Shown: positions 11,920 through 22,092, counted from the stretch's first letter. The stretch: 64,000 bases of DNA from Prevotella sp. (GCA_016290175.1 JAEETD010000004.1:1-64000); one strand, 5' to 3'. Program-made: numbers and translations. Notes: generated from the sequence alone by a model not told the origin.

Positions 11920-12934
11920 AGGTCTTCCTGCCTTTCACATAATATTGCCAGAGCAGAGAGAACATCTTCCGCTCTGGTTTTTCTTTGGTCACACGGCTCG
12001 CCTGAATCTGCTTTCGATCGGCAGCAAAATCCTTCCGCCACTGCTTGAAAGCGCGACGGGCACGATAAATTGCCTTGAAATCACCCTGGTTACGTTTTAA
12101 TATCAGCGTTTCCCAGGCAGCCAGATAATCCAGCCACCAGCGCCAATGCATCACCGCTTTCAGTTCCTCCTCAGGCAGACACTTATACAGCATCGTCAGA
12201 TTATTGCGGAAATTCAGGAAGGTCTTCATGGGATTGCTCTTCGGCAATGTACCACCCCCTACATGATAGACGTAACTATCTGGTACACAGACGATTCTAC
12301 GGCCACGGATGCGCAGACGCCAACAGAGGTCAATCTCTTCATTATGCGCAAAGAAACGGCCGTCTAATCCGCCCACTGCCCAATAGTCCTTAGCACGGAT
12401 CATCAGCGCAGCTCCCGTCGCCCAATGCACATCCACCTGATCATCATACTGACCATTATCCTGTTCCACCGTCTCGAAAATACGTCCACGACAGAAGGGA
12501 TAGCCCAGACGGTCGATGAATCCCCCACTCGCTCCTGCATATTCGAAAGCATCGCGATCATAAATACTCAGCAACTTCGGCTGACAGGCAGCGATATCCT
12601 CATGAGTATCCAGCAATTCTATCATCGGTGTCAGCCAATGATGCGTCACTTCGATATCAGAATTCAGCAACAGGTAATACTCTGCCTCAATCTGCTGCAA
12701 GGCCTTATTATACCCCTCGGCAAAGCCCCAGTTCCGGTCCAGTTCAATCAGCTTCACGGAAGGAAACTCCTCACGCAACATTTTCAGCGAATCATCCGTC
12801 GAGGCATTATCTGCTACATACACCGTAGCCTCGTCTTTGGAATACTGTAGCACAGACGACAGATACTTTTGCAGCATTTTTTGCCCGTTCCAATTCAAGA
12901 TGACTATTGCCAGTTTTTCCATACGCGCGTACAT
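11900..12934 (-). CDS. Glycosyltransferase family 2
   Basis: VILNWNGQKMLQKYL, VYVADNASTDDS, LLNSDIEV and EEIDLCWR motifs. Confidence 0.93.
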   Translation of the reverse strand: MYARMEKLAIVILNWNGQKMLQKYLSSVLQYSKDEATVYVADNASTDDSLKMLREEFPSVKLIELDRNWGFAEGYNKALQQIEAEYYLLLNSDIEVTHHWLTPMIELLDTHEDIAACQPKLLSIYDRDAFEYAGASGGFIDRLGYPFCRGRIFETVEQDNGQYDDQVDVHWATGAALMIRAKDYWAVGGLDGRFFAHNEEIDLCWRLRIRGRRIVCVPDSYVYHVGGGTLPKSNPMKTFLNFRNNLTMLYKCLPEEELKAVMHWRWWLDYLAAWETLILKRNQGDFKAIYRARRAFKQWRKDFAADRKQIQASRVTKEKPERKMFSLLWQYYVKGRKTFNTLPQ

Positions 12935-12940
12935 TATATA

Positions 12941-14290
12941 TTATAATAGCAAACAACGAAGGGCCTGTTTATCGCGAGTCAGTTCCCCAAGCCTCACCTT
13001 TACAATCTGGTTATCCAAAGCGGGATCAGCATCCTTGGCAGGCAGTTCCACACGGATATAATTCTTCGTGAATCCATGCATCGCCTTGCCTCTGGGTGCC
13101 TTCTCAAACAACACCTCTGCCTCCTGACCGATATGCTGCTGATAGAAAGCAATGGTCTTCTCATCGCTCAGTTCCAGCAACCGCTTCGATCGCAGTTTCT
13201 TATCCTGCTCACTCACGATATAGGGAATGTTCAGCGCTGAGGTACCAGGCCGCTCAGAATACGGGAACACATGCAACTGCGTCACATTGAGCGAATTAAG
13301 GAACTCAAAGGTCTCCTCGAAACACTCAGGTGTTTCACCTCGACAGCCCACCATCACATCCACACCTATAAAGGCATCGGGCATCACCGCCTTCACCTTA
13401 TGAATCTTATCGGCAAACAACTGACGGTCGTAATGCCTGTGCATCAACTTCAGCACCGTATCGCTCCCACTCTGCAAGGGAATATGGAAATGAGGCATAA
13501 ACGCCCTACTCCTGGCGCAGTAGTCAATCAGTTCATCTGACAACAGATCCGGCTCCAGCGAACTGATGCGATAACGGCTGATACCTTCCACAGCATCCAG
13601 CGCCTTCACCAGGTCCAAGAACTGTTCGCTTGTGGTCTTGCCGAAATCACCGATGTTCACACCCGTCAGCACAATCTCCTTGCCCCCTTCCTGCGCCGCT
13701 TCCTCTGCCTGCGCCACCAAAGAGGCTATCGACGGATTTCGTGAGAAACCTCTCGCATAAGGAATGGTACAATAGGTGCAGAAATAGTCGCATCCATCCT
13801 GTACCTTCAGAAAGAACCTTGTTCTGTTTCCTCTCGAGCAACTCGGCGCAAACGTTTTTATATCCTTCGTTTTCTGACGGAACGTCTTCCCTCTTCCTTC
13901 TTCCTTCTTACATCTTCCATCATCTCCCCAAGCATTGGACAGGAACTGCACCAGATTCGCCTTCTCATTCGCCCCCAGCACCAAACTCACGCCCTCTATC
14001 GCTGCCACCTCGTCGGCTTCCAACTGCGCATAGCAGCCAGTCACCACCACAAAGGCGCCGGGATTCTGACGCACCAGCCTGCGGATTGCCTGACGACACT
14101 TCTGATCGGCCACCTCCGTCACAGAACAGGTATTGATCAGGCAGATATCAGCCTTCTCCCCCTTCTCGGCCGTTCTGACACCCAGTTCCTGGAGCATCTT
14201 GCCGAAAGTGGAGGTCTCGGAGAAGTTTAACTTACATCCGAGAGTAAAATAAGCTGCCGTTTTGCCCTGAAAGGCCGATGTATCAATCAT
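12941..14290 (-). CDS. mtaB: tRNA methylthiotransferase MtaB (MiaB-like, radical SAM)
   Basis: N-terminal MTTase Cys motif, KVQDGCDYFCTYCTIPYARG radical SAM motif, C-terminal TRAM-like region. Confidence 0.93.
   Translation of the reverse strand: MIDTSAFQGKTAAYFTLGCKLNFSETSTFGKMLQELGVRTAEKGEKADICLINTCSVTEVADQKCRQAIRRLVRQNPGAFVVVTGCYAQLEADEVAAIEGVSLVLGANEKANLVQFLSNAWGDDGRCKKEEGRGKTFRQKTKDIKTFAPSCSRGNRTRFFLKVQDGCDYFCTYCTIPYARGFSRNPSIASLVAQAEEAAQEGGKEIVLTGVNIGDFGKTTSEQFLDLVKALDAVEGISRYRISSLEPDLLSDELIDYCARSRAFMPHFHIPLQSGSDTVLKLMHRHYDRQLFADKIHKVKAVMPDAFIGVDVMVGCRGETPECFEETFEFLNSLNVTQLHVFPYSERPGTSALNIPYIVSEQDKKLRSKRLLELSDEKTIAFYQQHIGQEAEVLFEKAPRGKAMHGFTKNYIRVELPAKDADPALDNQIVKVRLGELTRDKQALRCLLL
13884..13925. 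repeat. In-frame heptanucleotide array, 5-6 units (TTCTTCC-like) inside mtaB
   Basis: Plus strand GTCTTCC CTCTTCC TTCTTCC TTCTTAC ATCTTCC ATCATCT. Confidence 0.85.
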
Positions 14291-14322
14291 ACCTTTACCT
14301 TTTTACTTTTTTACCTTTTTTC
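14291..14322. repeat. Octamer array (minus strand GTAAAAAG-like, 4 units) abutting the mtaB start codon
   Basis: Plus strand ACCTTTAC CTTTTTAC TTTTTTAC CTTTTTTC directly upstream of the ATG at 14290. Confidence 0.8.
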
Positions 14323-14578
14323 CTTTATATGTTTGCGAGCACAAAGGTACTCATTTTTTTCCAAAAAACGCTCATTTTTGGCATATTTTCGTATTTGTGC
14401 AAATTTTGCACTATTTTTAACATTTCGTAATCTATTGATTCTCAGCGTTTTGCAAAAAAGTTACAAAAATGACCTAAAAAAAAACAAAAAAAATGATACG
14501 CCGTATTAAAAAAATGTCTAACTTTGCAGCGTTTTAATAAACAAATGATTGTTTTACAGATTTAAAAGCATTAGAAAA

Positions 14579-14755
14579 ATGAAGAAATTAGTATTTATGT
14601 TCGTAGCTGTTGCAGCTATCTCTTTCGCTTCTTGTGGCCAGCAGGCTCAGCCCGCTCAGGTTGACACCGACACTATCGAGGAGGTTGTTGATAGCGTTAT
14701 TGACAGCGTAGCTGTTGACACAGTTGCTGCTGACACAGCTGCTGTTGCTGAGTAA
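14579..14755 (+). CDS. Small acidic putative lipoprotein (58 aa)
   Basis: MKKLVFMFVAVAAISFASCGQQ lipoprotein signal, then an Asp/Val/Ala repeat-like tail. Start moved from the track to the ATG at 14579. Confidence 0.75.
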   Translation: MKKLVFMFVAVAAISFASCGQQAQPAQVDTDTIEEVVDSVIDSVAVDTVAADTAAVAE

Positions 14756-14822
14756 TTAGCAAATCAGAACAAATTGAGAGAATTTGGAGGCCGTTGGACG
14801 AGAGTCCAGCGGCCTTTTCAAT

Positions 14823-15320
14823 TTATTTCTGATAGTATTGTGCGTCGGATTCTGAGAAGCAGCAGACGATGATCTCGCCTTGGTAGCCGCGTTGGAGATG
14901 TTCGTTGAGGACGCGGGTGGCGATGCGAGCGGCTTCGGCCTTGGGGAAGCCATAGACGCCGGTGCTGATGCAGGAGAAGGCAATGCTCTGGAGATTGTTT
15001 TCCTCTGCCAGTCGCATGGCGGTATCATAGCAGGAGGCCAGCAGCTCACGTTCATTATGGGCACCTCCATACCAGATGGGGCCTACGGTATGAATGACTT
15101 TCTTACAAGGCAGGTTGTAGGCATCTGTCATCTTACTCTGTCCTGTCTGGCAACCGCCCAGCGTTTTGCACTCCTCCAGGAGTCCTTTTCCCGCTGCCAT
15201 ATGGATGGCACCATCGACACCTCCCCCACCCAACAGCGATTTGTTAGCTGCATTCACAATGGCATCAACTTTTAATGTGGTGATGTCGGCCACAATAATC
15301 TTGATCTGATTCATACACAA
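14823..15320 (-). CDS. Macro domain protein (O-acetyl-ADP-ribose deacetylase-like)
   Basis: [22 protein letters not shown] and STGVYGFP motifs. Confidence 0.93.
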   Translation of the reverse strand: MCMNQIKIIVADITTLKVDAIVNAANKSLLGGGGVDGAIHMAAGKGLLEECKTLGGCQTGQSKMTDAYNLPCKKVIHTVGPIWYGGAHNERELLASCYDTAMRLAEENNLQSIAFSCISTGVYGFPKAEAARIATRVLNEHLQRGYQGEIIVCCFSESDAQYYQK

Positions 15321-15326
15321 TCATAT

Positions 15327-17390
15327 TTATTTTAGTTTCTCCTTCAGCTGACTTAATCCCCAATCGATGTTGTATAAACCGTTGAGCCGGAGGTCGTCGC
15401 GCACACGACGGCTATCAGGCGTGATGGTCTCGTAATGTGGGATGCCGTTGAACTGGAAGAGTTCTTGCAGACGGGTAAAGTCGGCATTGGTCACGCAGAT
15501 GGCCTCTTCGTCGGCCAGCCACTCCGCTACATATTTCTTATAGGCATCGCTACCCTCAGCGGTCCGTTCGCCAGCGATGAAAATGAGCTTCACATCGTCG
15601 CGCTGGGCAATCTGGGCACGTGTCTGCTTGCTGCTTTCGATGGCGGAGCGACAAGGTCCGCAGCCCATTCCCCAGAAGTCGATGACGAGGAAACGACCTG
15701 GATATTTCTGCGTGAGCTGATGGATGAGGTCGGCCATCGGTGCATCAGGCAACGGCGTAGAGAGGTCTTTCTGCGCCATCTTGTAGGCATAATACGCCTC
15801 AGCCTTCTGGTGGATATAGGGGTCGCTGAAGCTGGCGAGATAGACGGGATACATATTGCTGAGGGAGCAATTCTCCTCTACTTCTTTCCGACGCTCTGCC
15901 TCTGTCTTAGTCGTATCGGCGAGGATGCTGAGGTTGAGGTCTTCATTACTGCGCCACGAGTTGAAATCATTGATATAGTTTTTGTAGGTGCAATGCTGTA
16001 TCATCTCGTTGTCATGGTCAGTACCCATCAACTTACGAAGGGAAGACCGGTAACTTCCAAATCCCTTGATGACGTTGCTTGCATTGTATTCAATGATGCC
16101 TTTCTCATCCATCATACCATCTTGTCGACGCTGCAGTGCCGGTCTGGCAAACTGGATGCGATTGAGCAGGATGGAATAATGGTTGCTGGCGAGCAGCAGC
16201 GGATTGTCGAAGTCGACACGATGGAGGGATTCGTAGTACTTTTCATCGCTGATAGCTCTATTCTCCATGCTGTCGACAATCTCGATACGGTATCCGCCAT
16301 CCTCCAGCTTCACATATTTCCTGACGTCATCCTCACGATACATCATATAGTCCATCCAGGCATAGGCGAAATTGACCTGCAGATCGGCCATTGCCAGTTG
16401 CATCTCCATCGGCGTGAAATGGTATTGACGGCTCACCGACTGCAGACGGTAGATCATGTTCTGCCACACCTCCTCAGCCTTCTGCGTGGCTTCGGCGATA
16501 GTGCCTTTATACATGTGGAGCGGATAGGCCAGATCGTTGAAGATGTCGGTATTGCGGAGCCAGTTCTGCACGTCGCGGCTGCTGCCGTTGTTATAGTAGC
16601 ACTGATACATACCGTACTCGTTCCGCTTCACGGTGATGTCGATAGTCTCGCCAGGTCGGGCAAAGAACGGTATCTGGCTGAAGCCATTCCTCGACTCTCT
16701 GCAAAAGAATTCCTGCATAACGGGATAGCTGGCCTGGAACTTCTTGCAGAAGGTGCCGTCGGGCGCAATGTCGAGCACCAGTGTAGTAGCATCGTCGGAG
16801 AAGACATCCTGAAAATAGCACTCCATCGAGTTGTAGCCGAAGAGCGCCGAATTGTAGTCCTCGATACGGCCTTTGACGGTAATGGTATCGGTACGGAACC
16901 AATCCTGCGGGACGGTATAGGGATTGGTGGCAGCCAGCTCCTGCATCGTGGGTACCTTGATCTTAAGTTTCTGGTCGTGGATGCCTAAGAGCATGAACGC
17001 ACGGCTGACGTCGCCCTCGATAAAGTCGAAGATCTGCACCTTCTTGGGCAACGGCTCGAAATGCATCGTGAAGTCGGTGATGCCGCTCTCTGGCGACTTG
17101 ATCCATGAGTCGAGGGCGATGTTCTCGGCTGAACGCAGCGGGTAGCGCTGGCCGTTTTCATCCAACAGGTAGCTGCCTTTGTCGAAGCGGAACATCTGAC
17201 CTTTGGGATACTCCATCGTGAAGTGGATAGTGGTGGCCGTGTCGCGGAAAATCACATCGCGGGCTCTCAGTTCGCCATTAGAGACGTTTACACATGCCAT
17301 CGCCTTTGGGGCTTTAATGATCTTGAAGGTTTTCGCCTGCATCGTTATTACGACAAAAGCCAGCAGAATAGCAGATAATAGTTTTTTCAT
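15327..17390 (-). CDS. TlpA-like secreted/periplasmic thioredoxin-fold protein
   Basis: Signal peptide; C-terminal VIDFWGMGCGPCRSAI redox motif and GIPHYETI. Confidence 0.8.
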   Translation of the reverse strand: MKKLLSAILLAFVVITMQAKTFKIIKAPKAMACVNVSNGELRARDVIFRDTATTIHFTMEYPKGQMFRFDKGSYLLDENGQRYPLRSAENIALDSWIKSPESGITDFTMHFEPLPKKVQIFDFIEGDVSRAFMLLGIHDQKLKIKVPTMQELAATNPYTVPQDWFRTDTITVKGRIEDYNSALFGYNSMECYFQDVFSDDATTLVLDIAPDGTFCKKFQASYPVMQEFFCRESRNGFSQIPFFARPGETIDITVKRNEYGMYQCYYNNGSSRDVQNWLRNTDIFNDLAYPLHMYKGTIAEATQKAEEVWQNMIYRLQSVSRQYHFTPMEMQLAMADLQVNFAYAWMDYMMYREDDVRKYVKLEDGGYRIEIVDSMENRAISDEKYYESLHRVDFDNPLLLASNHYSILLNRIQFARPALQRRQDGMMDEKGIIEYNASNVIKGFGSYRSSLRKLMGTDHDNEMIQHCTYKNYINDFNSWRSNEDLNLSILADTTKTEAERRKEVEENCSLSNMYPVYLASFSDPYIHQKAEAYYAYKMAQKDLSTPLPDAPMADLIHQLTQKYPGRFLVIDFWGMGCGPCRSAIESSKQTRAQIAQRDDVKLIFIAGERTAEGSDAYKKYVAEWLADEEAICVTNADFTRLQELFQFNGIPHYETITPDSRRVRDDLRLNGLYNIDWGLSQLKEKLK

Positions 17391-17392
17391 CC

Positions 17393-18574
17393 TTATTTCA
17401 CGAGTTTATTCATTTCCTTCATGTATTTCTCGGTGAGGTCGCTGATGTACTTCTGCGTCTTCTGGGCTGCTTTGGTCAGCACACCCACTTCCTTGTATAG
17501 CAGAGAGAATCCTTGGTTCTGTTTGGTGAGGAAATCCAGATATTCCTTGTAAATCTCGCCCTTTGCTTTTGCCCTTTCAGCAATCTCTGTGGGAGGAATC
17601 TCCAAGCCATTTATCGTTTTCATGAGATCCTGCATCTTCGCATCCAGTTCCTTGTTCAGCTTGGTAATCTGGGCGAAGTAGCTGTCGGCACCTGTGAGCG
17701 ACCTCATTTTAACAAAAGGCTCCATAGATGCGTAGGTGGATTTGATTGCTTCCTCGTTGGCCTGAATGGCCATCGCCTTGGCCATTACCTGCTGTTTCAC
17801 TGCTGGCGAGGGCTCCCATCTGGAGGCTTGCTCAGGCTGTGGAGCTACGGGTATGGCCCGAGCGCCATAGTCCGGTTCGGGTTTCTCCTCGACAAACTCT
17901 ACTTTGTCAATAACTTTCACCGTATCGGCTTCGTCTGTCAAGGGATCATCAAATACGATTTCGTCTTTCTTGCCATCAAACATGGTGCCTGTAGTCTTCG
18001 ACTCATTCTCGTAGATATCAGGACGCAGCGAGGTAATCATATAGACGGTGCCCTTCAACGGGTAGCTGCCCGTTTCCATAGGCTGACGACCGTTGTAGTC
18101 GACATCCCAGACGACGGCATAGACATCGCGCAGTTCGGGGTTCTCAGGGTTCTTGCAGGCCATGAACCACATCTCCTGCGAGGGCTTCGTGCGGATGGAG
18201 ATATGCTTGTTCATCGATTTGTCTCTGGTGACAACCTGAATCGAGAACGGCCGGTTGTTGCCTGGCTGGATGTGGAGGAACTGATAAGAGAACTGCTCGT
18301 CGGCCTTGAAGGCGCTGGTCATATTCCGCAAGTAAGGCCCTTTGCCTACAGCTGTAAAGCCAAAGGGCTCGATGCGCTCCCTCGACTCGATGATGTTGGT
18401 GTTGGGATTCTTGGAGACAGAATAGGTCTGTCCCTCGTTCTGTCCATAAACGTTGATCAGATTCTCTAATGCATTGATGACTCTTTGAGGCGTGTTCGGA
18501 TAGATTTTCTTCTGAGCACTGGCTGTTGTGATGGCGCTGCAAGCGATGAGCAGCATGGTAATGATACGTTTCAT
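17393..18574 (-). CDS. Secreted hypothetical protein
   Basis: Signal peptide MKRIITMLLIACSAITTASAQ; same strand and close spacing with the ECF sigma locus. Confidence 0.7.
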   Translation of the reverse strand: MKRIITMLLIACSAITTASAQKKIYPNTPQRVINALENLINVYGQNEGQTYSVSKNPNTNIIESRERIEPFGFTAVGKGPYLRNMTSAFKADEQFSYQFLHIQPGNNRPFSIQVVTRDKSMNKHISIRTKPSQEMWFMACKNPENPELRDVYAVVWDVDYNGRQPMETGSYPLKGTVYMITSLRPDIYENESKTTGTMFDGKKDEIVFDDPLTDEADTVKVIDKVEFVEEKPEPDYGARAIPVAPQPEQASRWEPSPAVKQQVMAKAMAIQANEEAIKSTYASMEPFVKMRSLTGADSYFAQITKLNKELDAKMQDLMKTINGLEIPPTEIAERAKAKGEIYKEYLDFLTKQNQGFSLLYKEVGVLTKAAQKTQKYISDLTEKYMKEMNKLVK

Positions 18575-18581
18575 AATGTAA

Positions 18582-19220
18582 CTATTTTTGAGCTGTTTGT
18601 TCTAATGTATATCTTGAGATCTCAAGTTCGAGTTCCACCCACTTCAGATAGGCTTCGCTGGCCTGCTTCTTCAGCAGGGCGAGTTCCTCAGCGGTGTATT
18701 TGTAGTTCTCGGGGCGCGTGATGGGGATGTCGCGCTCGGTGAGTGTCTCGGCCATATCGGTTTCGGGGGCTGACGGTGTATCAGTGATGATTTCCTCCGT
18801 AGGCTCGGTGGCGGTTTCGGCCTTGGCCAGTTCGGTATTGGGCGCTACCTTCGTCGCTGATGGCTGCATGCGGACTTTAACGGGTTCTGCCTGGGGCGCG
18901 GGTATTGTTTCGGGCTCTACAACTTCTGGCTCTTCTGCTTTTGGCTCGACGATGACTTTAGGCTGTTCGGTCTTCTGGGCCACCTGTGGCTGAGCGGTCT
19001 GCGCTTCGTGCTTGGGCCACAGCGTAATGCCTATACCTATTATTAATAAGAGGCAGGCAGCAGCAGCCATCCAGCGCCAGAGCATTCTCGGCTTCGGAGC
19101 CGGCTTAGGCTCTTCCATCCGCTGCTTCATGCTGGCCATGAAGTCGGCTGTCAGTTGTGGCGTGTCTGAGTATTTGCGTCTCAGGGCCTCGCGCAGGTCT
19201 GTATCTTTGAATTGATTCAT
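18582..19220 (-). CDS. Single-pass membrane protein, putative anti-sigma partner
   Basis: About 60-aa cytoplasmic N-terminus, TM WMAAAACLLLIIGIGITLW, long Pro/Glu/Ala linker; ends 2 bp before the ECF sigma gene. Start chosen as MNQFKDTDLREAL. Confidence 0.65.
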   Translation of the reverse strand: MNQFKDTDLREALRRKYSDTPQLTADFMASMKQRMEEPKPAPKPRMLWRWMAAAACLLLIIGIGITLWPKHEAQTAQPQVAQKTEQPKVIVEPKAEEPEVVEPETIPAPQAEPVKVRMQPSATKVAPNTELAKAETATEPTEEIITDTPSAPETDMAETLTERDIPITRPENYKYTAEELALLKKQASEAYLKWVELELEISRYTLEQTAQK

Positions 19221-19221
19221 C

Positions 19222-19770
19222 TTATTGAAGTTTCTTATAAAGTTTCTTTCTCGTTCGGTAGAGGCGGTTGGCAAGTGCCGAGGCCTCGATGCCGGTGATG
19301 TAGGCGATTTCCGTCAGCGGACGGTCTTCGAAGTAGTAGAGCGTGAGGAGCATCCGTTCGTCGTCAGGCAGTTCATCCACGATTTCCATCAGTTGTGAGA
19401 TACGCTCCTCGCGACCTGTAGAGAGTTCTGCCTCCAGCTCCTCGTTGCTGATATCCGTCTGCCAGACTTGCGTGTCTTCGATCGAGACGATCATCGGACG
19501 ACGGCGTTTCAGGAAGTCGAGTGTCAGGCGGTAGGCGATGCGGCAGAGCCAGGTGGAGAGTGAAGCCCGCTGGGGGTCGTAGCTGTCGATGTGGCTGAAA
19601 GCACGGAGGAAGGTGTCTTGCGTCAGTTCCTGAGCGTCCATTACATCCGGCACCTGGCGAACAATCATGGCGAAGACGCGTTCTGCATAGCGGCAGACCA
19701 TCTCGTCCTGTCCCTCGCGCCGTCCTCTGCGAACGGCCTCCATGATTTCTGTCTCTGTCAGAGCCTTCAT
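19222..19770 (-). CDS. RNA polymerase ECF-type sigma factor
   Basis: Sigma-70 region 2 (DAQELTQDTFLRAFSHIDSYD) and region 4 (LTLYYFEDRPLTEIAYITG). Confidence 0.93.
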   Translation of the reverse strand: MKALTETEIMEAVRRGRREGQDEMVCRYAERVFAMIVRQVPDVMDAQELTQDTFLRAFSHIDSYDPQRASLSTWLCRIAYRLTLDFLKRRRPMIVSIEDTQVWQTDISNEELEAELSTGREERISQLMEIVDELPDDERMLLTLYYFEDRPLTEIAYITGIEASALANRLYRTRKKLYKKLQ

Positions 19771-19906
19771 TTTTTATTCGCTTCTACTTGTTATACGACA
19801 TGTTCCCGGAAATATCCCGCACTTTCCAGAACTTTTTTTCATTTCGACTGCAAATATACGAATTTTTTTGTATCTTTGCATCTGTAAGACGTAACTAATT
19901 ATCATT

Positions 19907-21079
19907 ATGAGAACTACTAAGATTTTGCTGGCCGTGATGTTATCGGCCGTTTTCTGCTCAGAAATAGCAGCACAAGGTTTCCGGAGGGAGTCGTTTCCCG
20001 AAGGGTCGTATTCCCCAGTGACTAACATCAACCGCAACGGCTATCCGCGTGTGCTGAAGGATAACAGCGTGATGTTCCGCGTGAATGCCCCCCAGGCCCA
20101 GTTAGTGCAGATAGACCTAGGCGGCAAGAAGTATGATATGCAGAAAGGCGAAGGCGGCTTGTGGACGGTGACCACCAGTCCGCAGGTGCCAGGCTATCAT
20201 TACTATTCGCTCGTTGTGGATGGTGTATCGGTGGCCGATCCCGCCAGTCAGACGTTCTATGGCTGCAGCCGTTGGTCGAGTGCCATCGAGATCAAGGAGG
20301 CCGGCATGGACGACTTCGAGGTGCGGGACGTGAAGCATGGTGAGGTGCGCACGGTCTATTATTTCTCGAAGGTAGATGGAGCCTGGCGTCCGCTGATGGT
20401 CTACACGCCAGCAGGCTATAACGAGAGCCAACAGGCCTATCCCGTAGTGTATATCCAGCATGGCGGTGGTGAGGATCATCGCGGATGGATGGAACAAGGA
20501 CGTACGGCGCAGATTATGGACAATCTGATAGCAGCCGGCAAGGCCAAGCCGATGATCGTGGTGAGTTCGAACAGCAATGTGCAGTCGCGCAATGGTGGTT
20601 TCGGAGGTGGTTACAGTTGGCAGGGTATGCAGACCTTCCGCTCTGAACTGCTGGAGAATGTGATACCGTTTGTGGAGAAGACCTATCGCGTGAAGAAAGA
20701 CCGCAAGAACCGTGCGATGTGCGGCTTGTCGATGGGTGGCGGACAGTCGTTCTATATCGGTCTGCGCGATCCCGAGGTGTTTGCCAACGTGGGCGTGTTC
20801 TCAACAGGTATGTTTGGCGGTATTCAAGGCGCCTCGAACTTCGACCTGGAGAAAGAGGTACCAGGCATGCTGACGGATACCAAGACGTTCAACCAACAGT
20901 TTGACGTGTTCTTCGTGAGCTGCGGTGAACAGGATCCACGCATCGAATACACCCGTAATATCGTAAAGAAGATGCGTGATGGCGGTGTAGAGGTGAAGTT
21001 CAACTCCTATCCTGGCGACCACGAATGGCAGGTATGGCGCAAGTCGCTGCATGAGTTTGCGCAGTATCTGTTCAAATAA
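19907..21079 (+). CDS. Secreted esterase (enterochelin esterase-like/CE1 family)
   Basis: Signal peptide, N-terminal CBM48-like region, GLSMGGGQ nucleophile motif, GDHEWQVWR. Confidence 0.88.
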   Translation: MRTTKILLAVMLSAVFCSEIAAQGFRRESFPEGSYSPVTNINRNGYPRVLKDNSVMFRVNAPQAQLVQIDLGGKKYDMQKGEGGLWTVTTSPQVPGYHYYSLVVDGVSVADPASQTFYGCSRWSSAIEIKEAGMDDFEVRDVKHGEVRTVYYFSKVDGAWRPLMVYTPAGYNESQQAYPVVYIQHGGGEDHRGWMEQGRTAQIMDNLIAAGKAKPMIVVSSNSNVQSRNGGFGGGYSWQGMQTFRSELLENVIPFVEKTYRVKKDRKNRAMCGLSMGGGQSFYIGLRDPEVFANVGVFSTGMFGGIQGASNFDLEKEVPGMLTDTKTFNQQFDVFFVSCGEQDPRIEYTRNIVKKMRDGGVEVKFNSYPGDHEWQVWRKSLHEFAQYLFK

Positions 21080-21084
21080 AAAAA

Positions 21085-21108
21085 TCCCGGGGGCGGAAGC
21101 CTCCGGGA
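21085..21108 (-). terminator. Terminator of the rpsF-rpsR-rplI operon
   Basis: TCCCGGGGGC-GGAA-GCCTCCGGGA hairpin followed by a T run on the minus strand. Confidence 0.75.
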
Positions 21109-21184
21109 CACTGTTGTCATAATAAATAATGATGCCTTACAGCAGTGATTAATTATTAATTGTTTAATGATTTAAAATGCGCGA

Positions 21185-21805
21185 TTAAGCCTCTGCGGGA
21201 GCCTCCTCAGCAGGAGCAGCCTCTTCAGCAGCACCAAGTGCCTCGAGAACCTCTTCCTCATCAGCAGCCTCCTCAGCCTCAGCAGCAGCGGCAGCAGCAG
21301 CCTTAGCATCAGCAGCAGCGCGGATAGCCTCCTCAGCCTCGGCAGCAGCCTTCAGCTCAGCAGCATTCTCAGCAACCACCTTCACGGGGATCTCAACGAT
21401 CACCTCCTTGTGGTAGTGAACGAGAGCAACATAGTCGCCCAGCTTCTTGGCATCCTTCATGGTGATGATCTTACGATCAACCTCCTTACCCAGCTTAGCG
21501 AGAGCCTCAGCCACCTGAGCAGCACCTACAGAACCGTAGAGCTGACCAGTAGCGCTCACCTTTGCGGCAATCTCAAGAGCCACACCATTGAGCATAGCAG
21601 CCTTCTCCTCAGCAGCAGCCTTCTGGGCAGCCAGCTTGTGAGCCTGCTGCTTCAGGTTCTCAGCAAGAATCTTCTTGGCCATCGGCGATGCAATCACACC
21701 CTTACCCTGAGGGATGAGGTAGTTACGGCCATAGCCAGACTTTACATTCACGATATCGTTCTTGAAACCCAGACCGATAATATCTTCTTTCAGAATAATT
21801 TCCAT
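21185..21805 (-). CDS. rplI: 50S ribosomal protein L9 with Ala/Glu-rich C-terminal extension
   Basis: MEIILKEDIIGLGFKNDIVNVKSGYGRNYLIPQG. Confidence 0.97.
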   Translation of the reverse strand: MEIILKEDIIGLGFKNDIVNVKSGYGRNYLIPQGKGVIASPMAKKILAENLKQQAHKLAAQKAAAEEKAAMLNGVALEIAAKVSATGQLYGSVGAAQVAEALAKLGKEVDRKIITMKDAKKLGDYVALVHYHKEVIVEIPVKVVAENAAELKAAAEAEEAIRAAADAKAAAAAAAEAEEAADEEEVLEALGAAEEAAPAEEAPAEA

Positions 21806-21823
21806 ACTTGCGTCCTCCTTGTT

Positions 21824-22090
21824 TTACTTCATCAAATCGGTTACGTAAGGCAGCAGAGCAATCTGGCGGGCACGCTTCACGGCCTGAGCCACACGACGCT
21901 GATACTTCAGAGATGTTCCGGTGATACGACGGGGAAGAATCTTACCCTGCTCGTTGAGGAACTTCTTAAGGAACTCGGGATCCTTGTAGTCGATGTACTT
22001 GATACCACTCTTCTTGAAGCGGCAGTACTTCTTCTTCTTCGTGTCGATAGAAGGAGCGTTCAAATAACGGATTTCTGTGTCCTGTGCCAT
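21824..22090 (-). CDS. rpsR: 30S ribosomal protein S18
   Basis: [26 protein letters not shown]...[17 protein letters not shown]. Confidence 0.97.
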   Translation of the reverse strand: MAQDTEIRYLNAPSIDTKKKKYCRFKKSGIKYIDYKDPEFLKKFLNEQGKILPRRITGTSLKYQRRVAQAVKRARQIALLPYVTDLMK

Positions 22091-22092
22091 AA

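Noticed and set aside
15435-16988. Plus-strand ORF (517 aa) antisense to the TlpA-like gene
   Set aside because: Shadow ORF; the opposite strand has a signal peptide and redox motif.
21185-21360. Ala/Glu-rich repeats in rplI as a novel repeat
   Set aside because: Low-complexity C-terminal extension of L9, seen in related bacteria; no 7-bp register.
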